64,000 nt of DNA from JAJYSO01 sp964495935 (GTDB lineage Bacteria; Bacteroidota; Bacteroidia; Flavobacteriales; Flavobacteriaceae). The notes beneath the pieces are model-generated. The model ran no database searches. It saw nothing but the letters and a program-made list of their open reading frames with translations, and was not told the origin of the DNA. Shown here in pieces: positions 8,943-16,893 of the stretch (within the stretch, counting starts at the first letter, position 1; every line of letters starts with the position of its first letter). Made by a program: the position numbers and the translations under genes. The stretch is from NCBI GenBank assembly GCA_964495935.1, contig CAZBXQ010000004.1, forward strand, positions 44,622 through 108,621. Direction: 5' to 3'.

Positions 8943-11489
8943 ATGAATAGGTCAAACAAAATGTTTACAATGAAAAATTACGGATTGTATTTCAGCTTGG
9001 GGCTATGGATTGTATTAATTGGCTTTTTGGTCGGTTGTCAACAAGAAGAACCCCAAAACAAGAACCCCAGAATCTATAAAACCCTGGAGAAAGACTGGCG
9101 GTTTACGCGAGATGATCAGGAATCTTTTAGTCAGGAGGATTTTGACGATAGCGATTGGAAAACGGTACGGGTTCCTCATGATTGGGCTATTTATGGTCCT
9201 TTTGATAAGGATAATGATCCGCAGGAAATGGCGATTGTTCAGGATGGACAAACGGTACCGGAGATTCATTTGGGACGAACCGGAGGATTGCCGTTTGTGG
9301 GTGTTGGCTGGTATAGAAAGACATTGGATTTACCGAAGGGTGTAGAGACCCAAAAAACAATTATTCAGTTTGATGGGGCGATGAGTCATGCCCGGGTGTA
9401 TGTGAATGGGGAAGAAATAGGGCATTGGCCGTATGGTTATAATTCCTTTTACTTTGATATTTCCGATGTGGTAAAGTCGGGAGCAAATCAACTGGCCGTT
9501 CGATTGGAGAATTTACCTCTCTCTTCACGCTGGTATCCCGGAGCCGGACTCTATAGAAATGTGCATTTAATAATTTCAGAGCAAACCCGGATCGCCCATT
9601 GGGGAACGACGATTACGACCGAAGAGTTGTCAGAAAATAAAGCTCATGTTAAGATCAAAACACTTTTAGAGTCTCCGGATACTGAGGGCGAACTTAAATT
9701 GGTAACCGAGATCAGAGATCGCAATGGAAATAAAGTAAGAGAGAAATCGTCAGACATTTCTATTTCTGAAAATCGAAAGCCGATTCAAGATTTTGAAATT
9801 GACGATCCCCAACCTTGGTCGGTGGATGAACCTTATCTGTATACTGCTGTCAGCAAGCTTTATCGAGATCACGAATTGATCGATCGAGTAGAAAACCAAT
9901 TTGGAATTCGAACCCTTGAAGTGCGTCCCGATGATGGATTTTATGTCAATGGTGAAAAAGTCCTTTTTAAAGGGGTTAACCTCCATCATGATTTTGGAGC
10001 CTTGGGGGCCGAGGTGAGTGATGCTGCGGCGCGAAGACAAATCCGAATAATGAAGGAAATGGGTGCCAATGCCATTCGATCGAGCCATAATATGCCCTCT
10101 CCGGAGTTGGTTCGTGCCTGTAACGAAATGGGGATGTATTTGATGGCAGAGACCTTTGATGAATGGAAGCAGCCGAAAATGAAAAACGGGTATCATCTCC
10201 TTTTTGATGATTGGGCCGATAAAGATATTACCAATCTGGTGGCACATTATAAAAATGCACCGAGTATCGTGATGTGGAGTATCGGAAATGAGGTGCCTGA
10301 GCAGGGGGATCCCGAAGGCTATAAAGTAGCCCGATATTTACAGGATATTTTTCATCGAGAAGATCCGACCCGCCCGGTAACGATAGGGATGGATAATCCG
10401 GACGCCGTTTTAAAATACGGAATGGCAGCGGTGATGGATGTGGCCGGTTTTAATTACAGACCTTTTAAATATCGGGAGGAATATGAAAAACTGCCTCAAA
10501 AACTGGTGTTGGGGTCAGAAACCGTTTCAACATTTAGTTCGCGAGGCGTATATAAATTTCCGGTAGAACGTCGATCTATGATGAAATACGATGATTACCA
10601 GGCTTCTTCTTACGATCTGGAACACGCTTCCTGGTCACAACTACCGGAGGATAATTTTATTCAATATGATGATTTGCCGTATGTAATCGGTGAATTTGTA
10701 TGGACCGGATTTGACTATTTGGGAGAGCCCACTCCGTATTATACCGAATGGCCCAGCCGGAGTTCGCTATTCGGAATTGTAGATTTAGCCGGAATCCCCA
10801 AGGATCGATATTACCTGTATAAGAGTTTTTGGAAGCCGGAAGAAGAAACCCTGCATATTCTTCCCCACTGGAACTGGGAAGGGCGAGAAGGAGAGATCAC
10901 TCCCGTTTTTGTCTATACCAATTATCCTGCTGCCGAACTTTTTATTAATGGAAAAAGCCAGGGGGTGCAAAAAAAAGATCTCGATGTAGATTTAGTAGAA
11001 TCCGAAAGTCGTGAAGGACTTTATGGCTTGGAGCGTCAGCGGCGTTATCGATTGATGTGGATGGATACTAAATATGAACCGGGAACCGTAAAAGTCATAG
11101 CCTTTGATAAAGATGGAAAAGAGGTGGCTCAAGATAGTGTGGTCACAGCCAAAAAACCAGACCGCCTGGTGGCCGAAGCCGATCGGAAGACGATTTTGGC
11201 CAATGGAAAGGATCTGGCATTTATCACGATTCGCCTTGTTGATAAAGACGGTAATTATAATCCGGTGGATGATCGGGAAATTGAAATTGAGGTAAGCGGA
11301 GCCGGTTATTTTAAAGCGATGGATAATGGAGATGCGACCAGTTTGATCCCTTTTCAGAATAATAAAATGCCGACTTTTAGTGGAAAGTTAGTGGCTATTA
11401 TTGAAGCGGATGAAACCCCCGGAGAAATTCACGTTACGGCTAAGAGTGAAGGCTTGGAGAGTGCCAAGGTTACGATTAAAACGAAATAG
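8943..11489 (+). CDS. GH2-family beta-galactosidase-like lipoprotein
   Basis: A surface or periplasmic glycosidase of family GH2, about 849 residues. Domain order: lipoprotein signal (MKNYGLYFSLGLWIVLIGFLVGC), N-terminal jelly-roll sugar-binding domain (WRFTRDDQ, RVPHDWAIYGPFD), Ig-like domain, TIM barrel, and C-terminal beta domains of the DUF4982/Ig type. The acid/base glutamate lies in MWSIGNEVPE (about residue 450) and the nucleophile in VIGEFVWTGFDY (about 584). In a sialoglycan locus the likely task is to remove beta-galactose exposed after sialidase action, though GH2 also includes beta-glucuronidases and mannosidases. The start could also be the ATG at 8970, which gives a standard lipoprotein signal without the extra nine residues. 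Confidence 0.9.
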   Translation: MNRSNKMFTMKNYGLYFSLGLWIVLIGFLVGCQQEEPQNKNPRIYKTLEKDWRFTRDDQESFSQEDFDDSDWKTVRVPHDWAIYGPFDKDNDPQEMAIVQDGQTVPEIHLGRTGGLPFVGVGWYRKTLDLPKGVETQKTIIQFDGAMSHARVYVNGEEIGHWPYGYNSFYFDISDVVKSGANQLAVRLENLPLSSRWYPGAGLYRNVHLIISEQTRIAHWGTTITTEELSENKAHVKIKTLLESPDTEGELKLVTEIRDRNGNKVREKSSDISISENRKPIQDFEIDDPQPWSVDEPYLYTAVSKLYRDHELIDRVENQFGIRTLEVRPDDGFYVNGEKVLFKGVNLHHDFGALGAEVSDAAARRQIRIMKEMGANAIRSSHNMPSPELVRACNEMGMYLMAETFDEWKQPKMKNGYHLLFDDWADKDITNLVAHYKNAPSIVMWSIGNEVPEQGDPEGYKVARYLQDIFHREDPTRPVTIGMDNPDAVLKYGMAAVMDVAGFNYRPFKYREEYEKLPQKLVLGSETVSTFSSRGVYKFPVERRSMMKYDDYQASSYDLEHASWSQLPEDNFIQYDDLPYVIGEFVWTGFDYLGEPTPYYTEWPSRSSLFGIVDLAGIPKDRYYLYKSFWKPEEETLHILPHWNWEGREGEITPVFVYTNYPAAELFINGKSQGVQKKDLDVDLVESESREGLYGLERQRRYRLMWMDTKYEPGTVKVIAFDKDGKEVAQDSVVTAKKPDRLVAEADRKTILANGKDLAFITIRLVDKDGNYNPVDDREIEIEVSGAGYFKAMDNGDATSLIPFQNNKMPTFSGKLVAIIEADETPGEIHVTAKSEGLESAKVTIKTK

Positions 11490-11508
11490 AATGAGGTTAA
11501 AAACAGGT

Positions 11509-11609
11509 TGTCATGCTGGACTTGATTCAGCATCTCGACGACGATTGAATATCTGCTTCAGAGAGATTCTGAATAAATTGCTCGTACCTTGCAATTTTTC
11601 AGCATGACA
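11509..11609. repeat. 101-bp MITE-like palindromic intergenic element
   Basis: TGTCATGCTG at 11509-11518 is matched by its exact inverted copy at 11600-11609, and further inverted matches lie inside (TTCAGCATCTC, GAGATTCTGAA). The element fills most of the space between the GH2 and sialidase genes. It encodes nothing convincing. A shorter related sequence, beginning TGTTATTCTGGAC, occurs at 46935. Such short inverted-repeat elements are often dispersed in Flavobacteriia genomes. Confidence 0.65.
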
Positions 11610-11657
11610 GAAGAGGATACTAATAATTAACCACTCAAAACTAAAAACTATAATAAG

Positions 11658-12791
11658 ATGAAATTAATCAAACGGATCGGGGGGATAGTCTTATGCTTCT
11701 TGGCTTTTCAAGCGACATGGGCCCAAGAGGAAGCACAAGTTCTTTTTAAAGCCGGTGAAGACGGCTATGGAAGCTATCGAATCCCGGCAATAATCCGGGC
11801 TGCAAATGGTGATATTCTCGCTTTTGCCGAAGGTCGGGTCGATGGTGCCGCCGATTTTGGAAACATCCAAATTATTATGAAAAGAAGTACCGATGGAGGA
11901 CAAACCTGGTCCGATTATCAGATTGTCGCCTCGAATGACACGTTGCAAGCAGGCAATCCCGCTCCGGTAGTGGATAATTATGATCCGGAATATCCCGATG
12001 GCCGAATTTTTATGTTCTATAATACCGGTAATGCCTCTGAAGGGGAAGTTCGCCGAGGCCGAGGAGAACGGAAAGTGTGGTATGTAGCCTCTGAAGATCA
12101 GGGTCAAACCTGGTCTGATCCGGTTGAAATCACCAATCAAACCAAGAAAAAGAATTGGCGGGCCTATGCCAATACACCCGGTCATGCCCTGCAGTTTCAG
12201 GAAGGCCAATATAAAGGACGGATTTATATTGCTGCCAATCATTCTCAAGGAGATCCTTGCGATGATTTCTCCGATTATAAAGCGCATGGTTTTTATACCG
12301 ACGACCACGGGAAGACTTTTCATATTAGTGAAACGGTTTGGACACCGGGGGGAAATGAAAATACGGCAACTCCGCTTCCCGGAGGAAAATTAATGATGAA
12401 TATTCGCAATCAGCGAGGCGGACGTAATGGAGCCCCTAAAACCCGTATTATTGCACTGAGTAATGATGGCGGTGAAACCTGGGATAAGGTCTTTTATGAT
12501 CACAATTTACCCGATCCCGTAAATCAGGGATCCATCCTGAATTTGGGTGAAAAAGGCGAAGACAGCCAGAAGATTGCCTTTAGCAATGCCGCCGATCCCG
12601 ATAATCGGATTAATCTGACCCTGCGAATTAGTAATGACGGAGGAAAAACTTGGAGTGAGAATATGTTGGTCGATAAAAAAGGAGAAAGTACGGCCTATTC
12701 TGATATCGTAAAGTTGGGCGATCACAAAATAGGCATACTATATGAGCGAAAGGGATATCAAGAGATTGCTTTTAAGATCATGGAGTGGTAA
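11658..12791 (+). CDS. nanH: GH33 exo-alpha-sialidase (neuraminidase)
   Basis: A 377-residue secreted sialidase that releases terminal sialic acid from glycoconjugates. It has a Sec signal peptide (MKLIKRIGGIVLCFLAFQATWAQ), the arginine-containing RIP motif as YRIP at about residues 40-43, and five Asp-box-like repeats (RSTDGGQTW, SEDQGQTW, TDDHGKTF, SNDGGETW, SNDGGKTW) of the six-bladed propeller. EGRVDGAADFG holds the expected acidic site residues after YRIP. The size matches a catalytic propeller without extra carbohydrate-binding modules. It is the key enzyme defining the locus as one for sialylated substrates. Confidence 0.95.
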   Translation: MKLIKRIGGIVLCFLAFQATWAQEEAQVLFKAGEDGYGSYRIPAIIRAANGDILAFAEGRVDGAADFGNIQIIMKRSTDGGQTWSDYQIVASNDTLQAGNPAPVVDNYDPEYPDGRIFMFYNTGNASEGEVRRGRGERKVWYVASEDQGQTWSDPVEITNQTKKKNWRAYANTPGHALQFQEGQYKGRIYIAANHSQGDPCDDFSDYKAHGFYTDDHGKTFHISETVWTPGGNENTATPLPGGKLMMNIRNQRGGRNGAPKTRIIALSNDGGETWDKVFYDHNLPDPVNQGSILNLGEKGEDSQKIAFSNAADPDNRINLTLRISNDGGKTWSENMLVDKKGESTAYSDIVKLGDHKIGILYERKGYQEIAFKIMEW

Positions 12792-12895
12792 AATTTGAGT
12801 TGCTTTAGGCTTATATTGAAAGAACAGGAAGACGATAACTTTTAATCATGATTCAGAGATTATCAAGAAGCGGAATCGTGAAAAAACGATTTATT

Positions 12896-12918
12896 GCCGT
12901 CGGCTTTAGCCGGCGGAT
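12896..12918 (+). repeat. REP-like palindromic repeat, copy 1
   Basis: GCCGTCGGCTTTAGCCGGCGGAT forms an 8-bp stem with one mismatch around a TTTA loop. A related copy in the opposite orientation lies at 50160-50183. A partial echo (GGCTTTAGCCGT) follows at 12938-12949, then a T/A-rich imperfect hairpin to about 12971. The 269-bp gap between the sialidase and the SGNH-GH20 gene is otherwise empty. Confidence 0.55.
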
Positions 12919-13060
12919 GAGGGTAAAGTATGAGATTGGCTTTAGCCGTATTTTTAAGCTTTAAAAAATACCAGAACAGAATGCAAGTAGTTTTAAAAAC
13001 CCTTTGAGGGTTAGATCAAGGAGTTTTTAGAATTTAAGAGATAATCACAAAATAAAACCA

Positions 13061-15670
13061 ATGCATAGAGATAGAGTCGGCTTTTTAACGACAAGGAAGT
13101 GGAGAAGCCTTTTTCTGCTTTTGGGAATTCTGCTGTTCCCCATAACTTCCGGGGCTCAGGAGATTCCGCATTATCCCGACTCCCTATTCTCTCCTTACTA
13201 CCATCAGCGGGTTTCGCAGTTTAAATTACTTCCACAGATCAAACCGGATGTGGTCTTTTTGGGAAACAGTATTACGGATGGTGGAAACTGGCCGGAGTTA
13301 TTTCCCGAACTCAAAGTATTAAACCGCGGGATCAGTGGTGATGTGACCAAAGGAGTACTGAACCGATTGAAGGAGGTAATCGACCGAAAGCCGGAAAAAT
13401 TATTTTTACTTATTGGAACCAATGATTTGGCCCGAGGGGAAAAAAAAGAGGATGTCCTCAAGCGCATTCAACAGATCATTTCTTTGGTAAAAACACATTC
13501 CCCGAAAACACAAATTTATGTACAGAGTATTTTTCCCGTAAATGCAAAGCCTCAGCGGTTTTTAGATCATGCTAAAAATACAGCTGCGATAAAATATATC
13601 AATACGCGACTTCAAGAAGGGGCAAGAAGTGGTAAATACACCTATATCGATGTTTTTAATGCTCTTAAAAACGATGAAGATAAGATGAATCTGGAGTATT
13701 CCAATGATGGTCTTCATTTGCTGGGAAAAGGCTATAGGGTTTGGAAACATTTGATTTATCCTTATGTGCATGAGCTGGCTGAAAAGCCTTCTATCCTTCC
13801 CAAACCCAAAGAATTAAAATGGGGATCGGGTCGGTTTCCACTCTACAGACAACCGACGATCGTGATACGGCATAAGGAAGCACAAATGGAGGGTGAGTTT
13901 CTAAGAAAAGGATTAAAAGAATTGGGCATACGAGCTTCTATTGAAGATCATGATGAAGGTTTAAAACCTTCTATTAAATTGGAGTTGGGGACCGTGGAGG
14001 CACCCCAATTAGCCGGAGAAGCCTATACCTTAAAAGTTACCGACAATACCATCAAAATTACCGGGAATACCACGCACGGCCTGTTTAATGGAATTCAAAC
14101 CTTGCTGCAACTTAGTCGGGACGGGACTTTTGTAGATGCGGTAACCATTAAAGACTGGCCGGCCTTCTCCTATCGCGGGTATATGATTGATGTGGGCCGA
14201 AATTACCAGTCTATGGCACAAATCAAGGAGCAGCTTGAAGCCATGGGACGTTATAAATTAAATCATTTCCATTTTCATCCCACGGAAGATGTTGCCTGGC
14301 GGTTGCAGGTAAAACACTATCCCGAATTGACGAAAGCCGAATTTATGACTCGAAATAAAGGTCAGTATTATACGATCGAACAAGTAAAGGAGTTAAAACA
14401 GTTTGCTGCCGATCGTCATATTGAGTTTGTCTTGGAGGTGGATATGCCCGGGCATTCGGCGGCTTTTGAAAGAGCTATGGGAGTCGATATGCAAAGTGAA
14501 GAAGGAAGCCGAATCATAAAAAATATCATTACGGAAATCGATACGACCTATCATTTAAAATATCTCCATATCGGGGCTGATGAGGTCGAGATTAGAAATC
14601 AAAATTTTATTCCCGAGATGGTGGATTTATTGCATACGCGTGGAGTTGAGGCCATAGGTTGGGCACCGGGAGGAAATTACGATGACCGCACTATCCGTCA
14701 ATTGTGGATGAATGATTCCATTGCATGGGGTTCGGAAAAACGGTATATCGATTCCAGAGCTTTATATCTTAATCACATGGATCCCCTGAGTGGTGTATTT
14801 TCAGTTTTTAACCGTAAGATCGGCGGGGTTGACAAAGGGAATAAGAATGTTTGGGGTGGGGAAGTAGCGATATGGAATGACGATCGAGTTAAAGCAGAAG
14901 AGGATAATTTGGCTATGAATTTGGCCTATCCGGGGATGCTCGCCTTTGCAGAAAGGGCTTGGAGAGGGGGTGGAGAAAAAGGAAATCAGACCGATATAGG
15001 AGCACCGGATACTCCTCGACGAAAAAATTTTACCGACTTTGAGAGACGCCTGCTCGACCAAAAAAATACTTTTTTCAAGGATAAAATCTTCCCTTATACG
15101 GCACAAGCACAGATTGACTGGAAGTTGTACGGTCCTTTTGACAATAAAGGCAATTTGACAACAAAATTTTGGCCCGAGGAGGAGGCTGCTTCCATTCAAG
15201 ATAGTACTGCTACGGCAGCGGCTCATGGAGCCACGGTTTGGCTTAGGCATTTTTTCTCGCCGGTGGTTCGGGGAGCATTGGAAAATCCCGAAGAAAATTC
15301 AACTTGGTATGCCTATCGGGAAATGAATAGCCCGACAGCAGGAGAAGCCGATTTCTGGATTGGTTTTGACAACCCTTCCCGCTCCTATGTGGTAAGTACT
15401 CCCGAGCGTGGAGAATGGGATCATCGCCAAAGTAAAGTTTGGGTTAACGGCGTGGTCGTAGCACCGCCGGATTGGACTTATCCGGGGCGCGAAGGGACTA
15501 CCGAAGATCCCTTGGTCGATGAAAGCTATGAATACCGTAAGCCTACTCGTATAAAGTTGAAAAAGGGGATAAACCGGATCCTGATTAAAGCTCCTGTGGG
15601 TAGTTTTCAGGGGAGAAGTTGGCAGCACCCGGTAAAGTGGATGTTTACCCTGGTGCGGGTGGATGAATAA
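13061..15670 (+). CDS. bifunctional SGNH/GDSL esterase - GH20 beta-N-acetylhexosaminidase
   Basis: An 869-residue secreted protein joining two enzymes. After the signal peptide (to about GAQ33), residues about 60-235 form an SGNH hydrolase: GNSIT with Ser69, IGTNDL with Asn121, and the catalytic pair in NDGLH (Asp216, His219). Residues about 250-350 are the GH20 N-terminal domain, and about 368-690 the GH20 barrel (FSYRGYMIDVGRNYQ, LEVDMPGHSAAF, HIGADE with the catalytic Asp507-Glu508). A C-terminal beta domain follows. In sialoglycan loci of Bacteroidota, separate SGNH esterases (NanS type) remove O-acetyl groups from sialic acid. This fusion would combine that with removal of terminal GlcNAc or GalNAc. 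The esterase substrate is inferred from context. Confidence 0.92.
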   Translation: MHRDRVGFLTTRKWRSLFLLLGILLFPITSGAQEIPHYPDSLFSPYYHQRVSQFKLLPQIKPDVVFLGNSITDGGNWPELFPELKVLNRGISGDVTKGVLNRLKEVIDRKPEKLFLLIGTNDLARGEKKEDVLKRIQQIISLVKTHSPKTQIYVQSIFPVNAKPQRFLDHAKNTAAIKYINTRLQEGARSGKYTYIDVFNALKNDEDKMNLEYSNDGLHLLGKGYRVWKHLIYPYVHELAEKPSILPKPKELKWGSGRFPLYRQPTIVIRHKEAQMEGEFLRKGLKELGIRASIEDHDEGLKPSIKLELGTVEAPQLAGEAYTLKVTDNTIKITGNTTHGLFNGIQTLLQLSRDGTFVDAVTIKDWPAFSYRGYMIDVGRNYQSMAQIKEQLEAMGRYKLNHFHFHPTEDVAWRLQVKHYPELTKAEFMTRNKGQYYTIEQVKELKQFAADRHIEFVLEVDMPGHSAAFERAMGVDMQSEEGSRIIKNIITEIDTTYHLKYLHIGADEVEIRNQNFIPEMVDLLHTRGVEAIGWAPGGNYDDRTIRQLWMNDSIAWGSEKRYIDSRALYLNHMDPLSGVFSVFNRKIGGVDKGNKNVWGGEVAIWNDDRVKAEEDNLAMNLAYPGMLAFAERAWRGGGEKGNQTDIGAPDTPRRKNFTDFERRLLDQKNTFFKDKIFPYTAQAQIDWKLYGPFDNKGNLTTKFWPEEEAASIQDSTATAAAHGATVWLRHFFSPVVRGALENPEENSTWYAYREMNSPTAGEADFWIGFDNPSRSYVVSTPERGEWDHRQSKVWVNGVVVAPPDWTYPGREGTTEDPLVDESYEYRKPTRIKLKKGINRILIKAPVGSFQGRSWQHPVKWMFTLVRVDE

Positions 15671-15689
15671 AGTACAAACAAAATTTAAA

Positions 15690-16853
15690 ATGAGGTTTAG
15701 AAAGATATTAATCGCAATGATTTTTTGGGGCGGAATCGGAGTATCGCAGTCTTGTGTTTCTCCCACCGAGACCGAACTTCAATTTCGGTGGGAAAAAGTC
15801 GGGAGTCTTCCGGACGCGGTAAGTCCTCAACACCCGCACGGTTTTGCAGGATTGGCTGCCGGCGTGTCGGGAGAGGTCTTTATGGTCGCCGGAGGGGCTA
15901 ATTTTCCGGATGCGGCACCATGGGACGGCGGACACAAAACCTATTATGACCGGGGATATAGCTATAAAAAGCAGGATGATTCCCTGGTACTTCAGGAAGC
16001 TTCTTTTCATTTGCCCTATAAAGTGGCCTATCCGGCCAATGTTAGTACTTTGCAGGGAATTGTCGTAGCCGGTGGAGAGAATCAATCCGGAGCTCTTCCT
16101 ACGGTTTTGCTGTTGAAATGGAATTCTAAAAAAAGGAAGGTCCAAATCGATTCCTTGCCTTCCCTACCGATGCCTTTAACTTCGGGAGCTGTAGCAGTTT
16201 TAGATCATCGTCTTTACTTTGCGGGAGGTCAGAATGCCGATGGGGTATCCGATCAATTGTATGAATTGGATTTAAACCGGCCGGAAAAAGGCTGGATCCA
16301 TCGTCATAAACTTCCTTATCCCGTGACCCATACGGTTTTATTGGGAACTGAGGATGCGCAGGGAAAAGCACTGTACTTAATTGGAGGCCGCAAGGGAAAC
16401 CCGGGAGGTATCAGTACCTTGTATAAGGGAGTTTATCGATATGATACGAAAGAAGATCAATGGATACAGAAAGCGAATCTGCCTTTTGCGCTGGCGGCTC
16501 AGACCGGAGTTTCATGGAAGGACAATGGGTTGTTGATATTTAGCGGTGATCGAGGGGAAACCTTTCAGGCTACAGAAAGATTAATTGCTCAAATCGACCG
16601 AGAAACAGATTCCATCAAAAAATCGGAGTTTACGACCCGAAAGGAGGAAATGCAAAAAAATCACCCGGGTTTTGAAAATCAAATTTTATATTATGATACG
16701 AACCGCGATATTTGGAAAAATATCGGAGTGATTCCATTTCCCGGACAGGTCACTACGACAGCAGTAAAATGGAAAGATGAAATTATTATTCCGGGAGGTG
16801 AAATTCGAGCAGGAGTTCGAACCCCGGATATTATTAGTGGAAAACCTCGATAA
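15690..16853 (+). CDS. NanM-type cyclically permuted kelch mutarotase, lipoprotein
   Basis: A kelch-repeat beta-propeller resembling N-acetylneuraminate epimerase NanM, which speeds interconversion of the alpha anomer released by sialidase into the beta form used downstream. Kelch-like blade ends are visible (FMVAGGANFPDA, GIVVAGGENQSG, LYFAGGQNADGV, LYLIGGRKGNPGG, GLLIFSGDRGE, EIIIPGGEIRAG). The ATG at 15690 gives a lipoprotein signal ending GVSQSC; an upstream ATG at 15663 overlaps the preceding stop by 8 bases and is also possible. The tight join to the SGNH-GH20 gene shows cotranscription. Exact chemistry is inferred from family and neighbours. Confidence 0.88.
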   Translation: MRFRKILIAMIFWGGIGVSQSCVSPTETELQFRWEKVGSLPDAVSPQHPHGFAGLAAGVSGEVFMVAGGANFPDAAPWDGGHKTYYDRGYSYKKQDDSLVLQEASFHLPYKVAYPANVSTLQGIVVAGGENQSGALPTVLLLKWNSKKRKVQIDSLPSLPMPLTSGAVAVLDHRLYFAGGQNADGVSDQLYELDLNRPEKGWIHRHKLPYPVTHTVLLGTEDAQGKALYLIGGRKGNPGGISTLYKGVYRYDTKEDQWIQKANLPFALAAQTGVSWKDNGLLIFSGDRGETFQATERLIAQIDRETDSIKKSEFTTRKEEMQKNHPGFENQILYYDTNRDIWKNIGVIPFPGQVTTTAVKWKDEIIIPGGEIRAGVRTPDIISGKPR

Positions 16854-16893
16854 ATAGAATTCTTAAAACCCCATAGTTGTTAAAATCATATAT

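Noticed and set aside
11691..12323. 210-codon minus-strand frame opposite the sialidase
   Set aside because: Fully antisense to a gene with YRIP and Asp boxes; no independent features.
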